64,000 nucleotides of DNA from Chryseobacterium mucoviscidosis (GCF_002177115.1 NZ_MVAG01000122.1:124001-188000), one strand, 5' to 3'; shown: positions 7,625-17,696, counted from the first letter of the stretch. Translations and numbers: made by a program. Notes: generated by a model from the letters alone, not told the origin.

Positions 7625-9571
7625 CTATAATTTCACTTTTTTATTGAAGATTTTTCCATCATTCTGAATTACCTGAACCACATAAACTCCCATTTTGATG
7701 GTATTTGACTCGAATTGAGAACTGTTTACTTCCTGATTCTGGATCAAATCTCCTGAAATACTGTAAATACTGATATGTTTAATACCGTTTTTAGCTCTTA
7801 CAATAATCTGATTATTCTGAGCAATAACCGAAACTGTATCTTCCGTTTTCAGTTCACTGATTTGTTTTTTAAACTGTAAATTATAGAAACGGGTGGTAAT
7901 TTCTAAAGTAAGATTCTGATAATCAATTGTATTGAGGTTTATTCCTCCGTCTTTCATATATTGTTCCTGAGAAACCGACTTGATAAGATTTTTATTGTCA
8001 TCAAAAATATTGACAGCCAAAATTTCTTCCTGATTGATTTTTAAACTCAGAATATTATTGATCTCAGATTTTACAATATCCTTTTCTTCTACCGTTTCCG
8101 GACTGTTTTTAATGTACGGAATGAGTTTTTCCGAATTATTTTCAGAGACTTTTAATAAATATACTCCATCTTGTAAGGAGGCTAAATTGTTGTTGCTCAC
8201 AGCTTTTCGTTCAGCCTTTTCTTTATTGAAATCTGTGATTTCAAGAAGTTCCATATTCTGAAGATCAGGTTTTAGCTGTGATTTATAAATAGAACTGATC
8301 CCTGATTGACTATTTTGAGACTGTTTTGAAGTCAGCATTGCCCATTCGTTAAAAAGTCCGCCGCTTCTTAAAGTATTAAATTTGGCATTGGATGCCAGAA
8401 CAAAAGGCACAATTCCTCCGATATGTCCTAAAGGTCCCCAATAAAATGCCTCCAGTTTGTATTTATTCAGATCCCACCAGGAATAATAACCTCTCTGAAC
8501 CTCAATGGTTTTAGAAGTATTATCTGGATGAATGGCGAGATCAACCGTAGAATGTCCTAAAGTCATGGGTGTTTTGTTATACCAGTCGTATACGTCATTT
8601 GATTTCAGGCATTGTCTCAATTTGTTATTCTGATTATTCGTAACATCATTTACAAAATTATTTGTAAAAAGTGTTCTCCACACCAAAGGACCCCAAAGAA
8701 GACCTCCGTTATCCTGAACAACATGATAATTGTAGCGATCCAGATATTCTGAGGAGATTACTTCCGAAATACTGCTGTTGTACATTTGGTAACCTGTTTT
8801 ATTACAGGTATTAACAACATTGGCGATAAAAGAAGTAAAAGGGTAAACATCTTTTTCCAGAACCCCTTTCTGTAAAGTAACGCCCGAAAAATCATACGGT
8901 CCGTCTCCCATATAAGCATATTTGAAGTTCAGGTTGTTGGGATTCGAAATGCTCAATTTCTTTAATGTGGACATTGCTGCATGAGCGCCTTGCGAATAAC
9001 CTGCTAAAAAATACTCGTCGTAGCGTTTTACATTTTGCAGGGCAAGAACTTTATTAGCTGCCGTCACAAAATCAATGGTCGCAGAAGCTTCGGTAGGATA
9101 GTGTACATAGGGATGAACTCCGTCTCCGCTTCCCATCCCTACATAATCGGGAGCCATTAAAATATAGCCGTTCAGGACATAGGAAAGCTCCACTACAAAT
9201 CCTGCATACAGAACTCCTTTAAGATTGGAAGGTACATTTTGGCGGCTGTCCGTGGTTCCGTGATCCGAAACTACCGTAGAAAGCTTGTAGTTCGCTTTTG
9301 GATACATCAGAAGTCCGGTTGCCTTTACGAGATTATTTTTCTCGTTTTTTGTATAATATGTTATTTTATAGGCCTTTAATCCTACATTAAAACTGTTGAG
9401 ATAATTTATAAAATCAGGAGAATTCTGTTCGCCAAGATTGTTTGAGATAAAACCCGCCACCGCTTGCGGAGTAAGATCAAGTTTTGGTTCAACACTGAAA
9501 ACATCTCCGGCTTGTTGTGCAAAATAAAAGGAAGCAGTAAGTCCCAGAAAAAGAGTAATTGATTTTTTCAT
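7625..9571 (-). CDS. Secreted alpha/beta-hydrolase (lipase-like) with T9SS sorting tail
   Basis: A 648-residue exported protein. After a signal peptide ending FYFAQQ, an alpha/beta-hydrolase region carries the nucleophile elbow GYSQGAH (Ser about 193), with DHGTTDSRQNVPS and MAPDYVGMGSG upstream, resembling secretory lipases. The last roughly 70 residues form a T9SS type A sorting domain ending in YVVQVIQNDGKIFNKKVKL, so the protein should cross the outer membrane through T9SS and be attached or released at the surface. Substrate is unknown; an ester or lipid is likely. It converges on the nuclease gene with a shared terminator. Confidence 0.85.
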   Translation of the reverse strand: MKKSITLFLGLTASFYFAQQAGDVFSVEPKLDLTPQAVAGFISNNLGEQNSPDFINYLNSFNVGLKAYKITYYTKNEKNNLVKATGLLMYPKANYKLSTVVSDHGTTDSRQNVPSNLKGVLYAGFVVELSYVLNGYILMAPDYVGMGSGDGVHPYVHYPTEASATIDFVTAANKVLALQNVKRYDEYFLAGYSQGAHAAMSTLKKLSISNPNNLNFKYAYMGDGPYDFSGVTLQKGVLEKDVYPFTSFIANVVNTCNKTGYQMYNSSISEVISSEYLDRYNYHVVQDNGGLLWGPLVWRTLFTNNFVNDVTNNQNNKLRQCLKSNDVYDWYNKTPMTLGHSTVDLAIHPDNTSKTIEVQRGYYSWWDLNKYKLEAFYWGPLGHIGGIVPFVLASNAKFNTLRSGGLFNEWAMLTSKQSQNSQSGISSIYKSQLKPDLQNMELLEITDFNKEKAERKAVSNNNLASLQDGVYLLKVSENNSEKLIPYIKNSPETVEEKDIVKSEINNILSLKINQEEILAVNIFDDNKNLIKSVSQEQYMKDGGINLNTIDYQNLTLEITTRFYNLQFKKQISELKTEDTVSVIAQNNQIIVRAKNGIKHISIYSISGDLIQNQEVNSSQFESNTIKMGVYVVQVIQNDGKIFNKKVKL

Positions 9572-9678
9572 ATTGTCAATTTTTATTGATGTTTAAATTA
9601 AAATTTTAAAATAAAACATCAATAATTTTATTAGATCAATAATTATTCAGCGAATATCAATTTTTTTTTAAAAGAAAA

Positions 9679-9703
9679 AGTCTGACCAAAAACTGGTCAG
9701 ACT
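9679..9703. terminator. Terminator downstream of the acyl-CoA dehydrogenase gene
   Basis: A 10-bp perfect stem AGTCTGACCA with TGGTCAGACT around a 5-base loop. On the minus strand it is followed by an A/T run and sits 31 bases after the stop codon of the dehydrogenase. Confidence 0.8.
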
Positions 9704-9733
9704 CTGTATTATTTTATTACAAAATTTTCTCTC

Positions 9734-10912
9734 TTAGAAGGCGTTAATTCCTGTAATATCAAGACCTGTAATCAATAAATGAACGTCGTGCGTTCCTTCA
9801 TAAGTAATCACAGATTCTAGGTTTGCGGCGTGGCGCATCATCGGGAATTCACCCATAATTCCCATTCCTCCAAGAATCTGACGGGATTCTCTTGCAATAT
9901 CAATCGCCATTTTAACGTTGTTTCTTTTTGCCATGGAAATCTGGGCAGGAGTTGCTTTATGATCATTCTTAAGATTTCCTAACTGAAGACAAAGTAACTG
10001 AGCTTTAGTGATTTCCGTTAAGAATTCAGCTAATTTCTTCTGTTGCAACTGGTAAGATCCGATTGGTTTTCCAAACTGCTTTCTTTCTTTAGAATACTGA
10101 ACAGCAGTGCAGTAGCAATCAATAGCCGCTCCGATAACCCCCCATGAAATACCATATCTTGCTGAATTTAAACAAGATAAAGGTCCTTTTAGTCCTGTAA
10201 CTCCCGGAAGAAGATTTTCTTTCGGAACTTTTACATCATTAAAAACCAGTTCTCCTGTTTTTGAAGCTCTTAAGCTCCATTTATTGTGAGTTTCAGGCGT
10301 TGTAAAACCTTCCATTCCTCTTTCAACAATCAATCCCTGAACTTTTCCTTCTTCATTTTTTGCCCAGACTACGGCAATATCGCAAAGAGGAGAGTTGGTG
10401 ATCCACATTTTAGCCCCATTCAGAAGATAATGATCTCCCATGTCTTTAAAATGGGTTTCCATAGAACCCGGATCAGAACCGTGGTTTGGCTCCGTTAAAC
10501 CGAAAGAACCGATCATTTCTCCGGCAGCTAATTTGGGTAAATATTTTCTTTTCTGTTCTTCCGAACCGAATTCATTAATAGGGAACATCACTAGAGAACT
10601 TTGCACAGAGGCAGCAGAACGTACTGCAGAATCACCTCTTTCAAGCTCCTGCATAATCAGACCGTAAGAAATCTGATCCAGTCCGGAACCGCCGTATTCA
10701 ACCGGAATATAAGGTCCTAAAGCCCCGATTTGTCCCAATTCTTTCATTAAATTCGGGATGTCGGTGTGGTTTTGGGCAGCATGATCAATCTGTGGCATTA
10801 CAAAACTTTCCACCCAGTCTCTTACAGACTGTCGGATAAGTTTATGTTCTTCAGTAAGTAAAGCATCGATCCCATAATAATCGGGAATGCTCGTAAGGGA
10901 ATAATATGACAT
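9734..10912 (-). CDS. Acyl-CoA dehydrogenase, glutaryl-CoA dehydrogenase type
   Basis: A 392-residue FAD-dependent acyl-CoA dehydrogenase of full length. The signature FGLTEPNHGSDPGSM and the C-terminal active-site segment ITYEGTHDVHLLITGLDITG are visible; the glutamate in YEGTHD is the catalytic base. The KMWITNSPLCDIAVVWAK and RKQFGKPIGSYQLQQKKLAE segments match glutaryl-CoA dehydrogenases, which oxidise and decarboxylate glutaryl-CoA to crotonyl-CoA in lysine and tryptophan breakdown. The gene stands alone with its own terminator. Exact acyl substrate is inferred from family resemblance. Confidence 0.88.
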   Translation of the reverse strand: MSYYSLTSIPDYYGIDALLTEEHKLIRQSVRDWVESFVMPQIDHAAQNHTDIPNLMKELGQIGALGPYIPVEYGGSGLDQISYGLIMQELERGDSAVRSAASVQSSLVMFPINEFGSEEQKRKYLPKLAAGEMIGSFGLTEPNHGSDPGSMETHFKDMGDHYLLNGAKMWITNSPLCDIAVVWAKNEEGKVQGLIVERGMEGFTTPETHNKWSLRASKTGELVFNDVKVPKENLLPGVTGLKGPLSCLNSARYGISWGVIGAAIDCYCTAVQYSKERKQFGKPIGSYQLQQKKLAEFLTEITKAQLLCLQLGNLKNDHKATPAQISMAKRNNVKMAIDIARESRQILGGMGIMGEFPMMRHAANLESVITYEGTHDVHLLITGLDITGINAF

Positions 10913-11032
10913 TATATTTTAATTTTCCTAAAAATAAGACTTTTCACTATTTCAGAGAAATTTTTTTTAAATGACTTTTATCTGTTGATTTTTAGATATT
11001 TAAACTGAATTTTAAATACAAAACATCAAAAA

Positions 11033-11821
11033 TTAATTTTCCGCTTCGTTTGAAATAGGGTACTGGTTTGTCGGATTGTAGATTCTGGTTTTAAACTTGT
11101 ACAAATACGGAGCTTTATTGGCAGAACCGTCGTACAGTTTTTCGAGGCGGTCTAAAATATTAAGACTTAAAATTTTACGCTGAAAATTATTCCTTCTGAA
11201 TTTTTCACCCAAAATTGTTTCATACAGACATTGCAGATCTTTCATGGTGAATTTTTCAGGAAGAAGATTACTTGCCGCTACTTCGGTATTGATGTTCATT
11301 CTGAGATATTCCAGTCCGGTTTCGATAATTCTGTCGTGGTCAAATGCCATTTTGGGCAGTTTGTCTACCTCAAACCATTCGCAGCTTTCATTAAAAGCAT
11401 CCGGAAAGGTATTTGCCATCGAAAAATCAATCAGGCTGCAGTATCCTACTGTAATAAAACGCTGGAAGATCCAGTGATCTTTAGGAACTTCAACACCTTT
11501 GTTTTTCAGCAAAATCTGGTGAACATTGTTTTCCGTCCTGTCGATTCTTCCAAAAGTATGAAACTGTTTCAGGAAAATATTCTGGAGATGTGTCCTTTCA
11601 TAAAGAACACGTTCCGCTGCTTCGCGAAGATCTTCGTCATTAAAAACAAAACCTCCGGGAAGAGACCACAAATCGAGGTCATGGTATTTTAAGAGTAAAA
11701 CTTTCAGGATGTTGTTATGAAAACCAAATATAGTACAGTCTACAGACACGTGTGCTACAAAGTCTTTTGTATCAATAAGTTCCTGAAGGGTTTCCTTACT
11801 CTTTTCGTTCTTGATTTTCAT
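11033..11821 (-). CDS. Nudix-fold transcriptional regulator (NrtR/AraR-like) beside the glucan locus
   Basis: A 262-residue protein with an N-terminal Nudix domain (about residues 22-150; VDCTIFGFHNNILKVLLLKY and WSLPGGFVFNDED) and a C-terminal winged-helix region (MKDLQCLYETILGEKFRRNN and FQRKILSLNILDRL). This architecture is NrtR-type; Bacteroidetes members include sugar-responsive regulators such as AraR. The Nudix box is degenerate: the REUXEE core reads RVLYER, so the metal-binding catalytic glutamates are largely absent and the domain is probably a ligand sensor. The gene lies 22 bases after the MFS gene in the same direction, both divergent from susC, which suggests local control of the glucan locus. 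The effector is unknown. Confidence 0.82.
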   Translation of the reverse strand: MKIKNEKSKETLQELIDTKDFVAHVSVDCTIFGFHNNILKVLLLKYHDLDLWSLPGGFVFNDEDLREAAERVLYERTHLQNIFLKQFHTFGRIDRTENNVHQILLKNKGVEVPKDHWIFQRFITVGYCSLIDFSMANTFPDAFNESCEWFEVDKLPKMAFDHDRIIETGLEYLRMNINTEVAASNLLPEKFTMKDLQCLYETILGEKFRRNNFQRKILSLNILDRLEKLYDGSANKAPYLYKFKTRIYNPTNQYPISNEAEN

Positions 11822-11843
11822 GGGATAAAAATAAAATTATTTT

Positions 11844-13031
11844 CTAAATTTTTTTATCTGCAAATCTAAAATAAATTAAACTAATTGTAAACAACAGAAT
11901 TACAGCAGATAAAATATACACAGAATAGTAATTCAGAAGCTGATTTCCGAATAAAACCGACATGATGATCGAACTTACAGAGCTTCCCAATGATGAAAAA
12001 ATAACAATCAGCGAGGTGAAAACATTGGATTTCGACTTATCGATTGTGGCAATCATCTTAGAGTTGATGACCGGATAAAGCGGAGATAAAAACAATCCGA
12101 TAACTGGGAAGAGAAACAGCAGGATCTTAGAATCGTCCATTCCTGAAAATTGTATTCCGATAATGATTAAAAGCACTATAACAATGGATGATAAGCACAG
12201 AATATAATATTTCGGCAAAGAAAATCTCTGGATAACATTAGCCGTAACTGTTCTTCCAATATAAGAAAACAGGGCTAAAAACGAAGATGCCTGAAGCGCA
12301 AAAAAAGAATTTACCTTTAAATGATTCTTGTAAAAAGACGGCAGCCATGAATTAAAGCTTTGCTCTACAAAAACAATAGAAAAAACAACTGCTAAAAATA
12401 TGATTAATAAAGGATTGGCAATTCCTGCAACTTCCTTAAAAATATTTTCATTCTTCATGTTTTCAGGTTCTGAAACTGGTAGTTTTGAAAATAAAAAGAT
12501 TGTTATTGCCGATAATACAGAAATGGATAAAAATCCGAATTTCCAGAATTCTGAAAACTGACTGGAAATGACCCACCCAAACCCGATATTAACCACGAAG
12601 ATTCCGATCATGAAGGAGGCTTCTACACTATTCATGGTTTTGGCTAAAGATTTTTCATCCGAAATATTGTTTCTGATAATTCCGAAAACGCAGATTTTCC
12701 CGATCGCAAAACACGCTCCGATGATGGCAAACCATACTTTATAGAACCAGAATACTTCTACGAAAGGTAAAATAAGGGAACATATCCCAACAATTGTTAA
12801 AGCTAAAATCAGGGATTTTTTTGTTCCGGTTTTGCTGATGAAATTAACGGCAAAAAGTGAAATAAAAGCAATGGGAAGATCCTTAAAAGACTCTAAAAAA
12901 CCGAGCTTATCATAAGTGATTTTTGCCTCAGAAAGTTGAAGAATTACAATGCCCATGCAGTTTAGCACCATGGAGAAAATTAGAAATGTAAGCTTGAGCG
13001 GAAGTGAAATTTTGGAGTGCTTGGTCGTCAT
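11844..13031 (-). CDS. MFS transporter, probably sugar uptake
   Basis: A 395-residue inner-membrane protein with about twelve hydrophobic segments arranged as in the major facilitator superfamily and a short polar loop between the two six-helix halves (SKLPVSEPENMKNEN). There is no sequence proof of substrate. Its position, divergent from the SusC/SusD operon and directly upstream of the Nudix-type regulator, makes uptake of glucose or short glucan oligosaccharides released in the periplasm the best guess. It shares a 177-bp intergenic region with susC, so both genes could respond to the same regulator. Confidence 0.8.
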   Translation of the reverse strand: MTTKHSKISLPLKLTFLIFSMVLNCMGIVILQLSEAKITYDKLGFLESFKDLPIAFISLFAVNFISKTGTKKSLILALTIVGICSLILPFVEVFWFYKVWFAIIGACFAIGKICVFGIIRNNISDEKSLAKTMNSVEASFMIGIFVVNIGFGWVISSQFSEFWKFGFLSISVLSAITIFLFSKLPVSEPENMKNENIFKEVAGIANPLLIIFLAVVFSIVFVEQSFNSWLPSFYKNHLKVNSFFALQASSFLALFSYIGRTVTANVIQRFSLPKYYILCLSSIVIVLLIIIGIQFSGMDDSKILLFLFPVIGLFLSPLYPVINSKMIATIDKSKSNVFTSLIVIFSSLGSSVSSIIMSVLFGNQLLNYYSVYILSAVILLFTISLIYFRFADKKI

Positions 13032-13176
13032 TTTGGGGATTGATTTTATCTGTTTTTTGGAAATATTTATGGTTTTCGAAGAAAAATTTATGCCTTCAAA
13101 TGCCCAAAAATACAGGAAATATTAAAATAGTTATTAATAAAATGTTAAATAATTAAAAAAAAATATATTTTTATTG

Positions 13177-13189
13177 TCTCAATTTGAGA
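13177..13189. promoter_or_regulatory. Candidate operator: 13-bp perfect palindrome before susC
   Basis: TCTCAATTTGAGA is a perfect palindrome with one central base, 20 bases before the susC ATG. It contains TCAATTTG, which differs from the -7 consensus TAnnTTTG at one position, so a bound protein could block the promoter. Binding by the adjacent Nudix regulator is inference. Confidence 0.4.
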
Positions 13190-13208
13190 ATTAAAAAACT
13201 AACTGTAT

Positions 13209-16109
13209 ATGAATGTAAGAATATCTAGAAGTTTAGGCATGGTTGCGGTGCTGTATTTCACTGCTAATTTCACTGCCCAAAACACAAAGACCGACACCCT
13301 TCCAAAAGAACAGAAAATTGAGGAAGTAGTCATGATTGGTTACGGTACTCAGAAAAAGAGTAATGTGACGGGAGCCATCTCGAGTATTAAAGCAAGTGAC
13401 ATCGAAGCGATCCCTGCCGGAAAACCGGAGCAGGTTCTTCAGGGTAGAGCCGCAGGTGTTAACGTAATTTCTAACTCCGGTCAACCGGGATCCAGTGCAA
13501 CAATTCGTGTAAGAGGGGTTACCAGTTATTCCTCTAACAATGATCCTCTTTGGGTTGTTGACGGAATTGTGGTAGACGGAATCGGATGGTTAAGTCAAAG
13601 CGATATTGAAAGTATTGAAGTATTGAAAGATGGTGCTTCTTCTGCTATTTATGGAGTTTCTGCTGCAAGAGGAGTTATTTTGGTGACTACTAAAAAGGGA
13701 AAAAAAGGAAAACTTACCTTATCTTACAATGGTTTTTATGGGGTGAGCAATGCTGCGAGAAAGCTTGATCTTCTTGATGCTACACAATATGCTATTGTTA
13801 TCAATGAGGGTTTTGCCAATGACGGACAAGCTGTAAGATTTCAAAATCCTGCATCATTCGGAAAAGGAACCGATTGGCAGAATGAAATTTTCGGAACCGG
13901 AGCAAGACAGAACCATGAGGTAAGTATACAGGGTGGAAACGAAAAATCTACTTACTTTGCGTCATTTGGATATTATGATCAGACAGGTATCGTAATGAGC
14001 GATATTTCTTATTACAAAAGATTAACAGGACGTTTAAATTCAACTCATAAAGTAACAGACTGGCTTACTTTGGGGCAAACTTTTGCTTATACCAACCAAA
14101 AAAACCAAGGGATTAATGCTAACGGTGAGTTTGGAGGTCCTCTGAGTTCTGCAGTGAATTTGGACCCCATCACTCCTGTTGTGGTAACAGATTGGTCACA
14201 GGTAAATCCTGCCTTATACACCAATCAATATATCGTAAGAGATGAAAATGGAAATCCATACGGAATTTCGCCTTATGTAAACCAGGAAATGTCTAACCCA
14301 AGAGCTTTCAGGTATACACAATTAGGAAACAATAACTGGTCAGACGATTTTATTGCTAATGTATTTGCAGAAGTGAAATTTTTAAATCATTTTACATTTA
14401 AATCTTCATTAAACGGTAAAAAAGCATATTGGGGAAGCCAGAATTTCACTCCACTTTTCTATTTAAGTGCAACATACAGCAATTTAGTTCTAAACAGCTT
14501 AAGCCGTACGACTCAAAAGAAATTTGAATGGAGTTTTGAAAATACATTGAATTACCAGAATAAATTTGGAGATCATAGCCTGAATGTACTTTTGGGAACA
14601 GGATATTATGACTATAATATTGGAAATGGACAAACCGTTACTCATAAGGGGCTTCCGATCAGCAGTTATGAAGAAGCTTCCTTCAACTTTGAAGTTCCTT
14701 TGGCAAACCAAACTTCTTCAGCATGGGATAATCAGGAATGGAACAAAGCTTCTTATTTTGGAAGATTAATTTATGATTTTAAAAATAAATACTTATTTAC
14801 TGGTACATTAAGATATGATGGTTCTTCGTTATTTGGAGCAAATCATCATTGGGGTGTATTCCCTTCATTCTCTTTAGGATGGAATGTGGATAAAGAAAAC
14901 TTCTGGCCGGAAAATAATGTGGTAAATAGTTTAAAATTCCGTGGAGGCTACGGAACTTTAGGGAATGATGGTATTGAAGTTTACAAATTTTCAAAACTTT
15001 ATATTCCTGGAGCAAACTATACCAGTGGATCAGGAGGCGTATTGATTGGGTATTTGCAAAATGGTCTTGAAAATAAAGATTTGAAATGGGAAACGACCAC
15101 ACAAACAAATATTGCAGCAGATTTACGACTTTTCAAAAACTTTACTTTAACAGTTGATGTTTATAACAAGAAAACGTCAGATATTCTTAGACCGGTTCAA
15201 ATTCCGGGATATGTAGGAGTTACAGGATCTTACGTTGCCAATATTGGAGACATGAGCAATAAGGGGGTTGAAGTAGAATTAGGCTACAAGAAAAACTGGA
15301 ACGATTTCACGGTTTCTGTAAATACTAATTTCGCTTACAATAAAAACGAAGTTTTATCGCTAGAACAGGGAACAAAATTTTTGGATGGAGCAGGTTTCCA
15401 ATCTATGGGATCGATCCAAAGAATTGTAGTAGGTGATGCCTATAATTCTTTCTACGGCTTTAAAACTTTGGGTGTTTTCCAAAATCAGGCGCAGATTGAT
15501 GCGTATGTAAATTCTAAAGGACAATTGCTTCAAACAGAGGCAAAACCCGGAGATTTTATTTGGGCAGATTCTAACGGCGATGGGGTAATCAATGATTTGG
15601 ACAAAGTGAATTTGGGAAGTTCAATTCCTAAATATAATTATGGAGCTACTTTAAATGTAAGCTATAAAAACTGGGATTTTATGGTATTCGGACAGGGTGC
15701 GGGAGGAAACAAAATCTTTCAGGGTTTAAGAAGATTGGATATGTTAGATGCTAATTATCAAACCAAAATCTTAGATAGATGGACGGGAGAAGGTTCTACA
15801 AATGAAAATCCAAGACTAACACGAGCAGATGCAAATAAAAACTACTCAAGACTATCTGACTGGTATCTGCAAAAAGGAGATTATTTCAGAATTAAATTAA
15901 TTCAGTTAGGCTACACGCTGCCTCAGAATGTTACCCAAAACTTTGGAGTTAACAAGTTAAGATTTTATGTAACTGCTGAAAACCTAGTTACTTTTACAAA
16001 ATATACCGGGTACGATCCGGAAATTGCGGCAGGAGATTCTTTTGGAATAGACAGAGCATTTTATCCGCAGGCAAGAACTTTCATATTGGGAGCTAATATA
16101 ACTTTCTAA
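13209..16109 (+). CDS. SusC/RagA-family TonB-dependent outer membrane transporter
   Basis: A 966-residue outer membrane protein that imports oligosaccharides with TonB energy. A signal peptide ends near NFTAQ, followed by a TonB-box-like segment (EEVVMIGYGTQKKSNVTGAI), a plug domain with RAAGVNVISNSGQPGSSATI and the SusC signature PLWVVDGIVV, then a long beta-barrel ending in aromatic FILGANITF. The usual N-terminal carboxypeptidase-regulatory-like domain is absent, making this a short SusC form. It is the first gene of the glucan operon, 11 bases before SusD. Substrate specificity cannot be read from SusC itself; enzymes downstream indicate beta-glucan. Confidence 0.95.
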   Translation: MNVRISRSLGMVAVLYFTANFTAQNTKTDTLPKEQKIEEVVMIGYGTQKKSNVTGAISSIKASDIEAIPAGKPEQVLQGRAAGVNVISNSGQPGSSATIRVRGVTSYSSNNDPLWVVDGIVVDGIGWLSQSDIESIEVLKDGASSAIYGVSAARGVILVTTKKGKKGKLTLSYNGFYGVSNAARKLDLLDATQYAIVINEGFANDGQAVRFQNPASFGKGTDWQNEIFGTGARQNHEVSIQGGNEKSTYFASFGYYDQTGIVMSDISYYKRLTGRLNSTHKVTDWLTLGQTFAYTNQKNQGINANGEFGGPLSSAVNLDPITPVVVTDWSQVNPALYTNQYIVRDENGNPYGISPYVNQEMSNPRAFRYTQLGNNNWSDDFIANVFAEVKFLNHFTFKSSLNGKKAYWGSQNFTPLFYLSATYSNLVLNSLSRTTQKKFEWSFENTLNYQNKFGDHSLNVLLGTGYYDYNIGNGQTVTHKGLPISSYEEASFNFEVPLANQTSSAWDNQEWNKASYFGRLIYDFKNKYLFTGTLRYDGSSLFGANHHWGVFPSFSLGWNVDKENFWPENNVVNSLKFRGGYGTLGNDGIEVYKFSKLYIPGANYTSGSGGVLIGYLQNGLENKDLKWETTTQTNIAADLRLFKNFTLTVDVYNKKTSDILRPVQIPGYVGVTGSYVANIGDMSNKGVEVELGYKKNWNDFTVSVNTNFAYNKNEVLSLEQGTKFLDGAGFQSMGSIQRIVVGDAYNSFYGFKTLGVFQNQAQIDAYVNSKGQLLQTEAKPGDFIWADSNGDGVINDLDKVNLGSSIPKYNYGATLNVSYKNWDFMVFGQGAGGNKIFQGLRRLDMLDANYQTKILDRWTGEGSTNENPRLTRADANKNYSRLSDWYLQKGDYFRIKLIQLGYTLPQNVTQNFGVNKLRFYVTAENLVTFTKYTGYDPEIAAGDSFGIDRAFYPQARTFILGANITF

Positions 16110-16120
16110 TTTTTAGTACA

Positions 16121-17680
16121 ATGAAAAATAAATTTTTAAAAATATCAATAGCAGCTTCATTTTTAGTGAGTGTATCTACTCTTAATGTAGCCTGTAACAA
16201 CGACACTTTAGAAGAAAAAGAATACAAAGGTGCATTCGCCGGAGATAACTTTTTCAGAAATGAGCAGGAATGTTTTTTTGGTCTTGTTGGGACGTACGAT
16301 GTAATGAGAAAATATGCAGGCGGGTTTGAAAATATGGTCACTTTTTTCAATGCAGCTTCAGATGATTTCTATGCAGGAGGTGGTAGTGCTACAGACGGAG
16401 CTGGTATTCAGGGAGCATCAAGTTTTCAGATTAATCCAACTACAATGCCTGCAAGTTACTGGAGAGATTATTACCAAGGTATTGCAAGAGCTAATGCCCT
16501 TATTTTAAATGCTCCCAATGCATCAATGGATGAAACTTTGAAACAACGCTTCATTTCGGAAGCAAAAACTCTTCGGGCAATGTATTACTTTGATTTGTTG
16601 AGGGTTTTCGGAAACATTCCCCTTATTTTAAAACCTTTTGACGCAACAGACGATTTTTATAATGTTCCGCAAGTTGCACCTGCACAAGTTTATGCTCAAA
16701 TAGAAAAAGATCTGACTGAAGCTTTGCCAAATCTTCCTATGACGGTAAGTGGAGAGCAAAAAGGTAGATTAACGCAAGGCGCGGCAAAAGCTCTTTTAGG
16801 TAAAGTGTATTTATATCAAAATAAAAAAGCTCAGGCTGCCGCACAATTTGCAGATGTAAACGGAACTCCGGGCGGAACCAGTCAATATGGATATAAACTG
16901 TTGGCAAGTTATGATGATCTTTGGAAAGCAGGAGTAGCACTTGGTGGTACTCCAGATCCTTATGAGTTTACATCAGAATCTATTATTGAAGCATCCCATA
17001 GTGACCAGGGAAAATCCGACTGGGGCTTTTGGGGACAAGGCAAAGATGAAGGAAATTCTATTTGTGTAATGACGGCACCAAGATCTTATAACAGAATTAG
17101 TCAGACAAATCCTGCTAATAATGCTCCAGATATCGTCTCAGGTTGGGCATTTAATACAGTTACAACAGATCTGTTTAACTTTATGCAGAGTGATCCGCGT
17201 GTAAATGCTACTATTCTAAATATGAATGCGTTAAAAGCGCAAGGTAAGGCAGATTATGCACCGGCTTATAAAGATACAGGATATTTTCTTAATAAATTTA
17301 TGCCTACATCTGATAAAAAATCAACTTTAGGTGTTACCGAACTGAATTATCGTCAAAATTATATGGTGATAAGATTAGCAGATACCTATCTAATGGAAGC
17401 AGAGGCACTTAACGGTACAGGTTCAAGAGCGCAAGCTTTGTTGGATGCGGTAAGAGCAAGAGTTGGTTTAGCTTCAGTTCCTGTTTCTATGCAGGCAATT
17501 AAAGACGAAAGAAGAAGAGAACTTGCAGGTGAAGGACATCGGTTTTTTGATCTTGTAAGATGGGGAGAAGCTTCTACAAAATTGGCTTCCAAAGGTTTTG
17601 TTGCAGGGAAAAATGAAATTATGCCGATACCTCTTGGTGAACTTACGGGAACCATTTTGAAACAAAACCCTGGATATTAA
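16121..17680 (+). CDS. SusD/RagB-family glycan-binding lipoprotein
   Basis: A 519-residue surface lipoprotein that forms the lid on the SusC transporter and binds the glycan. The lipobox ends at Cys25 (NVACNNDTLEEKE). The body has SusD-typical helical repeats: RANALILNAPNASMDETLK, FISEAKTLRAMYYFDLLRVFGNIPL, and the C-terminal RRRELAGEGHRFFDLVRWGE and NEIMPIPLGEL segments. It is tightly linked to SusC upstream and to the glycan-binding lipoprotein 16 bases downstream. Aromatic residues likely to bind sugar are present but cannot be assigned by eye. Confidence 0.95.
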   Translation: MKNKFLKISIAASFLVSVSTLNVACNNDTLEEKEYKGAFAGDNFFRNEQECFFGLVGTYDVMRKYAGGFENMVTFFNAASDDFYAGGGSATDGAGIQGASSFQINPTTMPASYWRDYYQGIARANALILNAPNASMDETLKQRFISEAKTLRAMYYFDLLRVFGNIPLILKPFDATDDFYNVPQVAPAQVYAQIEKDLTEALPNLPMTVSGEQKGRLTQGAAKALLGKVYLYQNKKAQAAAQFADVNGTPGGTSQYGYKLLASYDDLWKAGVALGGTPDPYEFTSESIIEASHSDQGKSDWGFWGQGKDEGNSICVMTAPRSYNRISQTNPANNAPDIVSGWAFNTVTTDLFNFMQSDPRVNATILNMNALKAQGKADYAPAYKDTGYFLNKFMPTSDKKSTLGVTELNYRQNYMVIRLADTYLMEAEALNGTGSRAQALLDAVRARVGLASVPVSMQAIKDERRRELAGEGHRFFDLVRWGEASTKLASKGFVAGKNEIMPIPLGELTGTILKQNPGY

Positions 17681-17696
17681 TTTAAACATTAACAAC

